This document shows, piece by piece, positions 56,645 to 64,000 of a stretch of 64,000 nucleotides of DNA (position 1 is the first letter of the stretch; each line of letters begins with the position of its first letter). The DNA comes from Halolamina litorea (GTDB taxonomy: Archaea > Halobacteriota > Halobacteria > Halobacteriales > Haloferacaceae). The DNA lies in NCBI RefSeq assembly GCF_026616205.1, contig NZ_JANHGR010000001.1:1054001-1118000 (forward strand). The letters run 5' to 3'. The translations under genes were made by a program, and so were the position numbers. The notes under the pieces were generated by a model. It did not search any database, had not been told where the DNA came from, and saw only the letters and a list, made by a program, of their open reading frames with translations.

Positions 56645-57058
56645 ATGTTACTTGTGAACATGCCACAGCGTACGATCGACCCGGCCGACCGAACCGATCC
56701 CCGGTTGCGCGCGCTCGAACACGCCTGTCGGGGCGTCGTCGGCGACCGCCTCCGGAGCGTGAGCATCAACGGACCCGACCACCGCGGGACGGTCTACCGG
56801 CGAAGCGACCTTCAACCGGGCACCGACGAGGACGTCCACGAGGCGATGGCCGCCGACTCCTCCGAGCGATCAACGGTGTGCGCCGATGGCGGCCGACGGG
56901 CGGCGCCAGAAGCCGGCTGTACGGTCCACGAGTTCGAGGGCGGCTACGTGACTCGGATCGAGGTGGGCGAGACCAGCGTCGTCGCGACGACGGGCGGGAT
57001 CAAGATGGATCGCCAGACGGAACTCTCGGCGGCGGTCACGGGCATCATCGGCGAGTGA
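56645..57058 (+). CDS. Conserved haloarchaeal protein, function unknown
   Basis: 137 residues from ATG 56645; ATG 56660 (MPQRT) is an alternative start and fits better if the AT patch ATAGATTGATTACGAATAA is the promoter with a leaderless transcript. An alpha-beta protein: helix ALEHACRGVVGDRLRSVSIN, strands around GYVTRIEVGETSVVATTGGI, and a C-terminal helix. No motif is recognised. It converges with nuoN across 28 bp. Confidence 0.65.
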   Translation: MLLVNMPQRTIDPADRTDPRLRALEHACRGVVGDRLRSVSINGPDHRGTVYRRSDLQPGTDEDVHEAMAADSSERSTVCADGGRRAAPEAGCTVHEFEGGYVTRIEVGETSVVATTGGIKMDRQTELSAAVTGIIGE

Positions 57059-57062
57059 GCGG

Positions 57063-57074
57063 CTTTTCGAAAAG
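57063..57074. terminator. Palindromic bidirectional terminator between convergent genes
   Basis: CTTTTCGAAAAG is a perfect 12-bp palindrome in the 28-bp space between the stops of the plus-strand gene at 57058 and nuoN. Each strand presents four T residues after the axis, so it can serve both transcripts. Confidence 0.55.
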
Positions 57075-57086
57075 GGGAGAGACCGA

Positions 57087-58571
57087 TCAGGCGAACAGCG
57101 CCGTCGCGGCCTCCTGTGCGATCTCGATCACCGGGCCGAAGCCGGGCAGCAGCGCGACGGTCCCGACCAGCGCGATCGCCAGCGCGGCGTACAGCGCGGT
57201 CGGCGCGCTATCGAGGTCGTGGTCGCCCTCCTCGAACCACAGCGCCCGCACGACGCGGGAGTAGTAGAACAGCGAGAGCGAACTGTTGATCACCGCGATC
57301 ACCACCAGCCACCAGAGGCCGGCGTCGATGGCGCCCGTGAACAGGAACAGCTTCGAGAAGAAGCCGCCCAGCGGCGGAACGCCGGCGAGCGAGAACAGGA
57401 ACGCCGTCATCGCCACCGCGGCGAAGGGCTTCTCGGCGCCCAGTCCGTTGTAGTCCTCGAACCGGCGGCCGACCCCCCAGTTCTCCGCGAGCGCCACGAA
57501 CAGGAACGCGCCCGTGTTCATGAAGCCGTAGACGAACAGGTGGGCCATCGCGGCGCCCATCACGTCGCCGTTGGTGCTCGCCTGTGCGGAGATGGCGGCC
57601 AGCCCGATCAGGACGTAGCCCGCGTGTCCGATCGAGGAGTACGCGAGCATCCGCTTGACCTTCTCCTGGGTAGCCGCGGCGAAGTTACCGAGCACCATCG
57701 TCGCCACCGCGAGCACCTGGAACAGCAGCGCCCAGTCGATCCCGGCGCTCGCCGCGGCCCCCAGCGGGAACCCTTCGACGAACACGCGGAACGCGAGCGC
57801 GAACCCTGCGGCCTTCGAGGCCGAGGAGAGGAACGCCGAGACCGGCGCGGGTGCGCCCTCGTAGGCCTCGGGCGCCCAGAAGTGGAACGGCACCGAGGCG
57901 GTCTTGTACGCCACGCCGCCGGCGATCAGCAGGACGCCGACGCTGGCGACGCCGGCACGGCCGCCGAGGCCGCCCTGGAACGCCGCCGCCACGTCGGGCA
58001 GCACCAGCGACCCGGTCGCGGCGTAGACCAGCGAGATCCCGAAGACGAAGATGGCCGACGAGAGCGCGCCGATCAGGAAGTACTTCAGGCCGGCCTCGCT
58101 GCTCCCGCGGTCCCCCTTCAGGAACGCGACGAGCGCGTAGGACGGCAGGCTGGCGAGTTCGAGCGCGATGAACGCCGTCGCCAGCGAGTTCGCGCTGGCC
58201 ATCAGCGACATCCCGGTCGCCGCCAGCAGCACGAGCCCGTAGAGTTCGCCGCGGTTGCCCTTCCCGGCGAAGTAGTCGTAGGACGCGAGGGTGACAAGCA
58301 CCGTCACCGCCGCGAACAGCGCCGTGAAGAACAGCGACATGCCGTCGACGACGACCGCATCGGCGTAGAGTGACATGCCGCCGCTCACGAGCCCGGTGTC
58401 GGCCGTGAGGAACCAGCCGGCGGTCGCCAGCGAGGCCAGCGAGCCGACGACGGAGATCCCGGTGAGGACGCTCCCGTCGGTCTCCTCGGGCCACACGCTG
58501 TCGTAGAGCAACACTGCAAGCGCCGTGAACCCCAGCAGGAACGTCGGGGTCATCGGCGGTACCGTCACCAT
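57087..58571 (-). CDS. nuoN: Complex I subunit NuoN
   Basis: 494 residues with about 14 membrane helices. The antiporter-like core has ALELASLPSYALVAFLKG with the conserved Glu of helix 5, PFHFWAPEAYEGAP, and the Lys in SSASKAAGF. It is one of three Mrp-like proton-pumping subunits of respiratory complex I. Its ATG overlaps the nuoM stop (TGATG). It is last in the operon. Confidence 0.95.
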   Translation of the reverse strand: MVTVPPMTPTFLLGFTALAVLLYDSVWPEETDGSVLTGISVVGSLASLATAGWFLTADTGLVSGGMSLYADAVVVDGMSLFFTALFAAVTVLVTLASYDYFAGKGNRGELYGLVLLAATGMSLMASANSLATAFIALELASLPSYALVAFLKGDRGSSEAGLKYFLIGALSSAIFVFGISLVYAATGSLVLPDVAAAFQGGLGGRAGVASVGVLLIAGGVAYKTASVPFHFWAPEAYEGAPAPVSAFLSSASKAAGFALAFRVFVEGFPLGAAASAGIDWALLFQVLAVATMVLGNFAAATQEKVKRMLAYSSIGHAGYVLIGLAAISAQASTNGDVMGAAMAHLFVYGFMNTGAFLFVALAENWGVGRRFEDYNGLGAEKPFAAVAMTAFLFSLAGVPPLGGFFSKLFLFTGAIDAGLWWLVVIAVINSSLSLFYYSRVVRALWFEEGDHDLDSAPTALYAALAIALVGTVALLPGFGPVIEIAQEAATALFA

Positions 58572-60100
58572 CAGGCACCACCTCCGACCAGCGGGGCAAT
58601 CGCGTCCAGGATCATGTCGAAGAACAGGTCAGGGTAGACCCCGAGGGCGATGACCGCGAACAGCAGCACCGCCAGCGGTGCCACGTCGTGGAACGCCGCC
58701 CGGCCGACCTCGTAGTCGGCGTCGAGGCTGAACGGCCCGAACAGGGTGCGCTGCATCGCCAGCAGCAGGTAGCCCGCCACGATGACGATGCCGAACATCG
58801 CCGCCGCGGTGAACAGCGGCGCGCTCGGGATGACCGTCGAGTGGAACGCACCGACGAAGATGAAGTACTCGCCAGCGAAGCCGGCCATCAGGGGCAGCCC
58901 CATGTAGCCGAAGGCGCCGGCGATCAGGATGCCCACCGTGACGGGCATCCGGTCTGCGAGCCCGGACATGTCGCCGACCATCCGGGTGTGGGTGGTGTTG
59001 TAGATGACGCCGACGGCCATGAACATCAGCCCGGAGATCAGGCCGTGGGCGATCATCTGGAACGTCGCGCCCGCGATGCCGAACTCGGTGAACGCCACCA
59101 GTCCGAGCAGCACGTAGCCCATCGACGACACCGACGAGTAGGCGACGATCCGCTTGAGGTCCTCCTGTGCCAGCGCGAGGATCGCGCCATAGATCACGGA
59201 GAACGCCCCGAGCGCGGCGATCACGATCGCGAGATCGGACGCCACGTCGGGCAGCAGCGTGAAGTTGAACCGCAGCATCGCGTAGGTCCCCATCTTCAGG
59301 AGCACCCCAGCCAGCATCACCGAGGCCGGCGTGGGGGCCTGCACGTGAGCGTCCGGCAGCCACGTGTGTAACGGGGCGACGGGCACCTTCACCGCGAACC
59401 CGACGAACATCGCGACGAACGCGACCAGTTTCAGCGTCCCGGGGGCGAGCCCCATGAACGACCCGAGGTTGCCGCCGGCGTCGAGCGCCATCGCCACGGC
59501 GGGCAGCGACAGCGTGTCGATGCTGTCGCCGAGGCCGCCGAAGACGAGCGCGATGAAGCCGACGAACATCAGGAGGCTCGCCACGTTCGTGTAGACGAAG
59601 AACTTGATCGCCGCGTACTTCCGGCGCGGGCCGCCCCACACGCCGATCAGGAAGTACATCGGCAGCAGCGTCGCCTCCCAGAAGACGAACCAGACGAAGA
59701 AGTCCAGTGCGGTGAACATCCCCAGCAGGTTCGCCTCCATGAACAGCATCAGCCCGTAGAACTGCGACTGGCGGCTGTCGATCGGCGTCCACGCGCTCAC
59801 GATTGCGAGCGTCGTCAGGAACGCCGTCAGCACGACCAGCGGCAGGCTGATCCCGTCCACGCCGGAGAACCACTGCACCTGATAGCCCGAGAGGGTCAGC
59901 AGGTCGAAGCGTGTCTCGAACGCGAGTTGGCCGCCCGTGAGGGCGTTCCCGCTCCCGTCGAACTGTGCCCACATCCAGAGCGTCCCGGCAAGCGGGACGA
60001 GGCTCAGCGCGGCGCCGACGCGGCCGGCGACCTCGTCAGGGACGAGGAACGTGACCAGCGCGGCGACGAACGCGAAGCCGATGAGCGTCTCGATTAGCAT
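58571..60100 (-). CDS. nuoM: Complex I subunit NuoM
   Basis: 509 residues with about 14 helices. FVFWEATLLPMYFLIGVWGG holds the conserved Glu, PLHTWLPDAHVQAPTPASVMLAG the broken-helix Lys region (LLKMGTYAML). It forms the middle proton channel of the complex I membrane arm. The stop shares bases with the nuoN ATG; the gap to nuoL is one base. Confidence 0.95.
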   Translation of the reverse strand: MLIETLIGFAFVAALVTFLVPDEVAGRVGAALSLVPLAGTLWMWAQFDGSGNALTGGQLAFETRFDLLTLSGYQVQWFSGVDGISLPLVVLTAFLTTLAIVSAWTPIDSRQSQFYGLMLFMEANLLGMFTALDFFVWFVFWEATLLPMYFLIGVWGGPRRKYAAIKFFVYTNVASLLMFVGFIALVFGGLGDSIDTLSLPAVAMALDAGGNLGSFMGLAPGTLKLVAFVAMFVGFAVKVPVAPLHTWLPDAHVQAPTPASVMLAGVLLKMGTYAMLRFNFTLLPDVASDLAIVIAALGAFSVIYGAILALAQEDLKRIVAYSSVSSMGYVLLGLVAFTEFGIAGATFQMIAHGLISGLMFMAVGVIYNTTHTRMVGDMSGLADRMPVTVGILIAGAFGYMGLPLMAGFAGEYFIFVGAFHSTVIPSAPLFTAAAMFGIVIVAGYLLLAMQRTLFGPFSLDADYEVGRAAFHDVAPLAVLLFAVIALGVYPDLFFDMILDAIAPLVGGGA

Positions 60101-62185
60101 TCAGAACCACCCTCCGTAGATCGCGAACCCGACGAGCAACACCGTCAGCCCGAGGGTGAGCATCGCGGCGTAGTGAGTCACCAGCCCGTCCTGGATCCGC
60201 TTGAGTCGGGAGCCGCCGAACAGGCTGACGCTCGAGACGCCGTTGACGACGCCGTCGACGACCGCCTGATCGAACACGTCCGCGGCCTTCGAGAGCGGGA
60301 TGACGACCCGCTCGGCCAGCCAGACCTGGTACTCGTCCTGGTAGTAGTTGTTGTACAGCACGTCACGCAGGCTTCCGAGCTTCTCGGTGTGGGGCTCGGG
60401 GTCGGCGCCGCCGTAGAGGACGTACGCCGAGCCGGCGCCGAACAGCGCGAGCGCCAGCGAGAGCAGTCCCACCAGGTACGACGGCAGCTCCGCCGCCGCC
60501 ATGCCGGCGCCGTAGTCGGCGAACAGCAGGTGGTGGTAGTGGTAGCCGCTGGTACCGAGCGTCTCGGCCCAGCCGGCGCCCTCCGTCCCGTAGAGCCACT
60601 TGTGGAGGAAGTCGATCTCCGCACCGGTCAGGTCCTTGACCGGGACCATGTTGACGAACCCGATGGTCGTCGCTAGGAGCCCCAGCACGACCAGCGGGAT
60701 CTTGACGTTCCAGCCACCCTCCGAAGCCTCGCGGGCCGTGTCGGAGCGGGGCTCACCGTGGAAGGTGAGCATCACCATCCGGAACGTGTAGAAACCGGTG
60801 AACAGCACCGCGATCAGGCCCATCCCGTAGGCGACCAGCAGCGCGGTGCCGAGGCCGCTCGTGGTGCCGAGGCCGTGGACGAGCGCCTCGTAGAGCACCT
60901 CGTCTTTCGACCAGAAGCCGGCGAAGGGGACGATGCCCGCGAGCGCGAGCGAACCCGCGAGGAACGTGTAGTAGGTGACAGGCATCCGGTCTTTCAGGCC
61001 GCCCATCTCCCACATGTCCTCGTTGTGGTGCATCGCGATGATGACCGACCCCGCGCCGAGGAACAGCAGCGCCTTGAAGAAGGCGTGGGTGAGCAGGTGG
61101 AACGTGCCGGCGACGTAGCCGCCGGCGCCCAGCCCCAGCATGATGTAGCCGTACTGGGAGATGGTCGAGTACGCGAGCACCTGCTTGATCTCGTTTTTCA
61201 CGAGCCCCATCGTCGCCGCGAACAGCGCCGTGAAGGCGCCGACGAGCGCGATGATCGCCAGTGCGGTCGGCGACAGCGCGTAGAAGCCGTACATCCGGGC
61301 GACGAGGTAGACACCGGCCGCGACCATCGTCGCCGCGTGGATCAGTGCCGAGACCGGCGTCGGACCCTCCATCGCGTCGGGGAGCCACGTGTGCAGCGGG
61401 AACTGGGCGGACTTCCCGATCACGCCACCCAGCACCAGCAGGCCGATCGCGGTGAACCACATCTCGGGGCCGAGTCCGAGGAAGGTGTTGACCGTCGCTT
61501 CGCCGTTGATCGCCTGTTCGGCGAGATGCGGGAACGAGTGCTCGCCCGCGAACTTCGCGGTGCCGAACGTGGCGAACACCGCCACCACGCCGATCAGGAA
61601 GAAGTAGTCCCCGAAACGGGTGACGAGGAACGCCTTCTTCGCGGCGCTGGGCGGCCCCTCACGGCGGAACCAGAAGCCGATCAGGAGGTAGGAACAGAGC
61701 CCCACCAGTTCGAAGAACATGAACGCCATGAGGAGGTTGTCCGCGAGGACGAACCCGAGCATGGAGGCGGTGAACAGGCCGAGGCCGGCGTAGTACCGGG
61801 GGAGGCCCGTCTCGCCCTCGTCGTTCATGTAGCCGAGCGAGAACACGTGGACCAGCAGCGCGACCAGCGAGACAATGAGCAGCATCATCGACGACAGCGG
61901 GTCGATCAGGACCCCGAAGGTGAGCGTCAGCGGCTCACTCAGGCTGCCGGTGGCCGCCTCGCCGGCGGCCCACGTGTAGAACGTCTCGTTGTGTGTCTCG
62001 CCGTTACTGACCGAGAAGAACATCCACGCCGAGAGCACGAGCGACCCGGCGGTCGCCGCGATCCCGGGGAGGGCACCCCCCTTCGGCAGCAGGTCCCGCC
62101 CCGAGAGGGCGACACCGACCGCGAGACAGAACGAGAGGAACGGTAACAACGCGATCGCCACGGCGTAGTCGAAAGCTCCTGCCAT
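60101..62185 (-). CDS. nuoL: Complex I subunit NuoL
   Basis: 694 residues. The core has FFELVGLCSYLLIGFWF with the conserved Glu, PLHTWLPDAMEGPTPVSALIHAATM, and a long C-terminal part that forms the lateral amphipathic helix and anchoring helix along the membrane arm. It is the distal proton-pumping subunit. Length is on the long side of the bacterial range. Adjacent to nuoM with no gap. Confidence 0.95.
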   Translation of the reverse strand: MAGAFDYAVAIALLPFLSFCLAVGVALSGRDLLPKGGALPGIAATAGSLVLSAWMFFSVSNGETHNETFYTWAAGEAATGSLSEPLTLTFGVLIDPLSSMMLLIVSLVALLVHVFSLGYMNDEGETGLPRYYAGLGLFTASMLGFVLADNLLMAFMFFELVGLCSYLLIGFWFRREGPPSAAKKAFLVTRFGDYFFLIGVVAVFATFGTAKFAGEHSFPHLAEQAINGEATVNTFLGLGPEMWFTAIGLLVLGGVIGKSAQFPLHTWLPDAMEGPTPVSALIHAATMVAAGVYLVARMYGFYALSPTALAIIALVGAFTALFAATMGLVKNEIKQVLAYSTISQYGYIMLGLGAGGYVAGTFHLLTHAFFKALLFLGAGSVIIAMHHNEDMWEMGGLKDRMPVTYYTFLAGSLALAGIVPFAGFWSKDEVLYEALVHGLGTTSGLGTALLVAYGMGLIAVLFTGFYTFRMVMLTFHGEPRSDTAREASEGGWNVKIPLVVLGLLATTIGFVNMVPVKDLTGAEIDFLHKWLYGTEGAGWAETLGTSGYHYHHLLFADYGAGMAAAELPSYLVGLLSLALALFGAGSAYVLYGGADPEPHTEKLGSLRDVLYNNYYQDEYQVWLAERVVIPLSKAADVFDQAVVDGVVNGVSSVSLFGGSRLKRIQDGLVTHYAAMLTLGLTVLLVGFAIYGGWF

Positions 62186-62186
62186 C

Positions 62187-62489
62187 TTACCACCTCATCG
62201 ACTGCGGGACTGTCACGTCCACGTCCTTGAAGTTACGATACAGTACCAGGATGATGCCGATGCCGACAGCCACTTCAGCGGCTGCCAGCGCCATCACGAA
62301 CAGGCTGAACGTCTGTCCGGTGAGGTTGCCCCACTGGGCGCTGAAGGCCACGAAGTTGATGTTCGCGGCGTTGAGCATCAGTTCGACCGACATCAGGAAC
62401 AGCAGCGCGTTCTCCCGGGTCAGCAGTCCGTAGAGCCCGATGGAGAACACGGCCGCCGAGAGCACGAGGTAGTACTCGACGGGTACCAT
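62187..62489 (-). CDS. nuoK: Complex I subunit NuoK
   Basis: 100 residues with three helices. Conserved glutamates are in SVELMLNAANINFVAF and ALAAAEVAVGIGIILVLYR, which form part of the proton path next to NuoJ and NuoA. Length is exactly typical. Its start overlaps the nuoJ2 stop by one base (TGATGG). Confidence 0.95.
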   Translation of the reverse strand: MVPVEYYLVLSAAVFSIGLYGLLTRENALLFLMSVELMLNAANINFVAFSAQWGNLTGQTFSLFVMALAAAEVAVGIGIILVLYRNFKDVDVTVPQSMRW

Positions 62490-62875
62490 CAGTCCTCCAC
62501 CTCCTCACCGCCGGACTCCGTCCGGCTTTCCGAGGAGCGTGGCTCCTCGCGCCCCCCGTCGGTCAGCGCCGTCACCAGCCCCGTGCCGTCGCCCTCACGC
62601 CGTGCGAGCGTGACGGCGGCGACGGTGGCGGCGACGAGCACGACGCCGACCATCTCGAACGTCGCGAGGAACCCCTCGACCGAGACAGCGGCCTGCCCCT
62701 GGAGGTCCATCAGCGCGTAGCCGATGCCCGCGACGAGTGACGCGTCCTCGGCGAAGCCGGCGGCCTCGCCGAAGTTCGCGCTCAGGAAGACCGCGACGAA
62801 CACCGCGAACAGCACCGCGGCCGCGAGCCCGTTGACGTAGTTGGCGTCGGACTTCAGTTCGGGTCGACTGACCAT
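62489..62875 (-). CDS. nuoJ2: Complex I subunit NuoJ, C-terminal half gene (nuoJ2)
   Basis: 128 residues, two or three helices plus an acidic tail. SVEGFLATFEMVGVVLVAATVAAV matches the last helices of NuoJ. In most bacteria one nuoJ gene encodes what is here split between this gene and the 88-residue gene upstream. The split is common in haloarchaea. The polar C-terminal 35 residues are specific to this group. Confidence 0.87.
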   Translation of the reverse strand: MVSRPELKSDANYVNGLAAAVLFAVFVAVFLSANFGEAAGFAEDASLVAGIGYALMDLQGQAAVSVEGFLATFEMVGVVLVAATVAAVTLARREGDGTGLVTALTDGGREEPRSSESRTESGGEEVED

Positions 62876-63142
62876 CTAGCTGTACACCTCGGATTTCGGT
62901 TTGTCGGTTCGCGTGAGCATGACGGCGAACGTGATGAGCACGAGGACGCCCCCGATGTAGACCAGCACCTGCATCGCGGCGGGGAACCCTGCGTCCAACA
63001 TCACGTAGTGTACCGCCAGGCTCGACAGTGCGCCACCGAGGGCCAGCGCGGAGTGCCACGGGTCCTTCACGAGGACGACCCCGAGGGCACACCCCACCGT
63101 CACGGCGGCGAACAGCGCGAACGTGATTGTCTCTAAGACCAT
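62876..63142 (-). CDS. nuoJ1: Complex I subunit NuoJ, N-terminal half gene (nuoJ1)
   Basis: 88 residues with three helices from ATG 63142. ALALGGALSSLAVHYVMLDAGFPAAMQVLVYIGGVLVLITFAVML contains the conserved NuoJ helix 3 region (QVLVYIGGVLVL), known for a pi-bulge hinge in complex I. Its stop is adjacent to nuoJ2. Together they form one NuoJ equivalent. Confidence 0.9.
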   Translation of the reverse strand: MVLETITFALFAAVTVGCALGVVLVKDPWHSALALGGALSSLAVHYVMLDAGFPAAMQVLVYIGGVLVLITFAVMLTRTDKPKSEVYS

Positions 63143-63146
63143 TTTG

Positions 63147-63608
63147 TTACTGGTAGTCGACCTCGCCGGCACCCTCGCCCACCCACGCCGAGCGGTCGGG
63201 GTTGCGGGCTTCGAGGGGGTCGCTCCCCTTGTACCACGGGACGTTCTTCAGCTGTTCTTTGTTGTAGACGAACTCGTCTTTCGTGTCCGCCGTGAACTCG
63301 AAGTTCTGGGTCAGGAGGATGGCGTCGACGGGGCAGACTTCCTCACAGAGTCGGCAGTAGATACACTGGCCGATGTGGAGGTTGTACTCCTCGCCGTTGC
63401 GCTGGTCGTCCATCACGATCTGGATCGTGTCGTTCGGGCAGACGTTCTCACACTGCCGGCACCAGATACAGCGTTCCTGGCTGAACTTGTGGACCCCGCG
63501 GAACCGCGGGCTGACTTCGGGGGCGACCTCCGGGTACTTCACCGTGAAGGTTTGGCCGTCCAGTGCGTGCTTCATCGTCGTCGCCATTCCTTTCAGGATT
63601 CCGATCAT
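63147..63608 (-). CDS. nuoI: Complex I subunit NuoI (two 4Fe-4S clusters)
   Basis: 153 residues from ATG 63608. Two ferredoxin motifs are complete: CIWCRQCENVCP and CIYCRLCEEVCP, binding clusters N6a and N6b that pass electrons toward N2 and the quinone site. The N-terminus (KGMATTMKHALDG) is the amphipathic membrane-contact helix. It overlaps the nuoH stop by 4 bp. Confidence 0.95.
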   Translation of the reverse strand: MIGILKGMATTMKHALDGQTFTVKYPEVAPEVSPRFRGVHKFSQERCIWCRQCENVCPNDTIQIVMDDQRNGEEYNLHIGQCIYCRLCEEVCPVDAILLTQNFEFTADTKDEFVYNKEQLKNVPWYKGSDPLEARNPDRSAWVGEGAGEVDYQ

Positions 63609-64000
63609 GCTACCACTCCCACGATTAGGGCCGTGAGCACCAGGTTCAGGAAGGAGAGTTCGAGCATCCCCTTCCAGCCGACTTCGATCAGCTGGTCGAT
63701 ACGCAGACGCGGCGCCGCAGAGCGGAGCCACTGGGTGAGCAGGAAGAACGCCCAGATCTTGACCACGAACCAGAGGAAGCCGATGCTCTCCGGGCCGGGG
63801 CCGGCCGCGCCGCCGAGGAACAGCACCGCGGTGATGGCGCCGCCGAGGAAGATGTGCAGGAACTCACCCAGGTACAGCAGGACGAAGTAGACCGAGGAGT
63901 ACTCGGTCTGGAACCCGGCGACGATCTCCGTCGGCGCCTCCGGGATATCGAAGGGGTTGCGTCCCACTTCCGCCACGTTGGCGGCGAGGAACAACACGAA
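63605..64000 (-). CDS. nuoH: Complex I subunit NuoH, 5' part outside the window
   Basis: The last 131 residues of NuoH are visible; the start lies beyond the right edge. NVAEVGRNPFDIPEAPTEIVAGFQTEYSS is the hallmark quinone-site loop, and helices with FFLLTQWLRSAAPRLRIDQL follow. NuoH forms the quinone chamber and links the peripheral and membrane arms. It confirms that the operon continues upstream. Confidence 0.93.
   Translation of the reverse strand, partial: FVLFLAANVAEVGRNPFDIPEAPTEIVAGFQTEYSSVYFVLLYLGEFLHIFLGGAITAVLFLGGAAGPGPESIGFLWFVVKIWAFFLLTQWLRSAAPRLRIDQLIEVGWKGMLELSFLNLVLTALIVGVVA

Overview
The window is chromosomal DNA of a haloarchaeon (class Halobacteria). This is supported by very high GC with G or C at most third positions, strongly acidic proteins, Tat lipoprotein and PGF-CTERM surface signals, leaderless archaeal promoters, archaeal RNase P, SRP, H/ACA RNP and proteasome genes, and family-typical fusions (PurN-PurH, FolC-FolP, two ECF ATPases in one chain). 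I cannot fix the genus. Coding density is about 90 percent. There is no rRNA, CRISPR array or insertion sequence; one tRNA gene is present.

Layout. 1-9608 (minus): three large secreted modular proteins built from malectin-like, PKD, cohesin-like, dockerin, beta-propeller and calcium-repeat modules; this is the most unusual part of the window. 9983-12481 (minus): tRNA-Thr(CGT), a Trm5-type methyltransferase and btuD. 12478-14836: btuC and btuF, read divergently from one small AT box. 14879-18710: srp19-gar1, a presenilin-type protease, a PUA protein, a NYN nuclease and a Tat lipoprotein. 18977-25019: a tight dapA-dapB-dapD-lysA-dapF-dapE operon for succinylase-route lysine synthesis. 25067-29415: small membrane and zinc-ribbon proteins, then purB and purN-purH. 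29516-33003: a complete ECF-type transporter (S component, fused ATPases, EcfT). 33034-37079: ahcY divergent from folCP. 37076-39649: rnp3, a methyltransferase, rnp2 and psmA overlapping head to tail.

39657-49469 holds a GNAT enzyme, a winged-helix regulator, a monothiol glutaredoxin, an A-type Fe-S carrier, uncharacterised haloarchaeal proteins, a cysteine-free PAPS-reductase-like ATPase behind a perfect 16-bp palindrome, a Dph6-like ligase, an NhaC-type antiporter with a structured leader, a sugar nucleotidyltransferase and a DHH phosphoesterase. 49513-57058 holds a CBS plus ParB/SerK-like protein, an M24 peptidase, an ADP-forming acyl-CoA synthetase, a FecCD-type iron transporter pair with a DtxR/IdeR-like operator, and a YbaK-type deacylase. 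57087-64000 (minus) is the distal part of a complex I operon (nuoH partial, I, J1, J2, K, L, M, N).

Several blocks work as units: lysine synthesis; purine and folate one-carbon metabolism (purB, purNH, folCP, ahcY); RNA processing plus proteasome; two FecCD-type uptake systems (cobalamin and iron); and respiratory proton or sodium pumping. Many neighbours overlap by 1-4 bp (ATGA, GTGA, TGATG), consistent with translational coupling.
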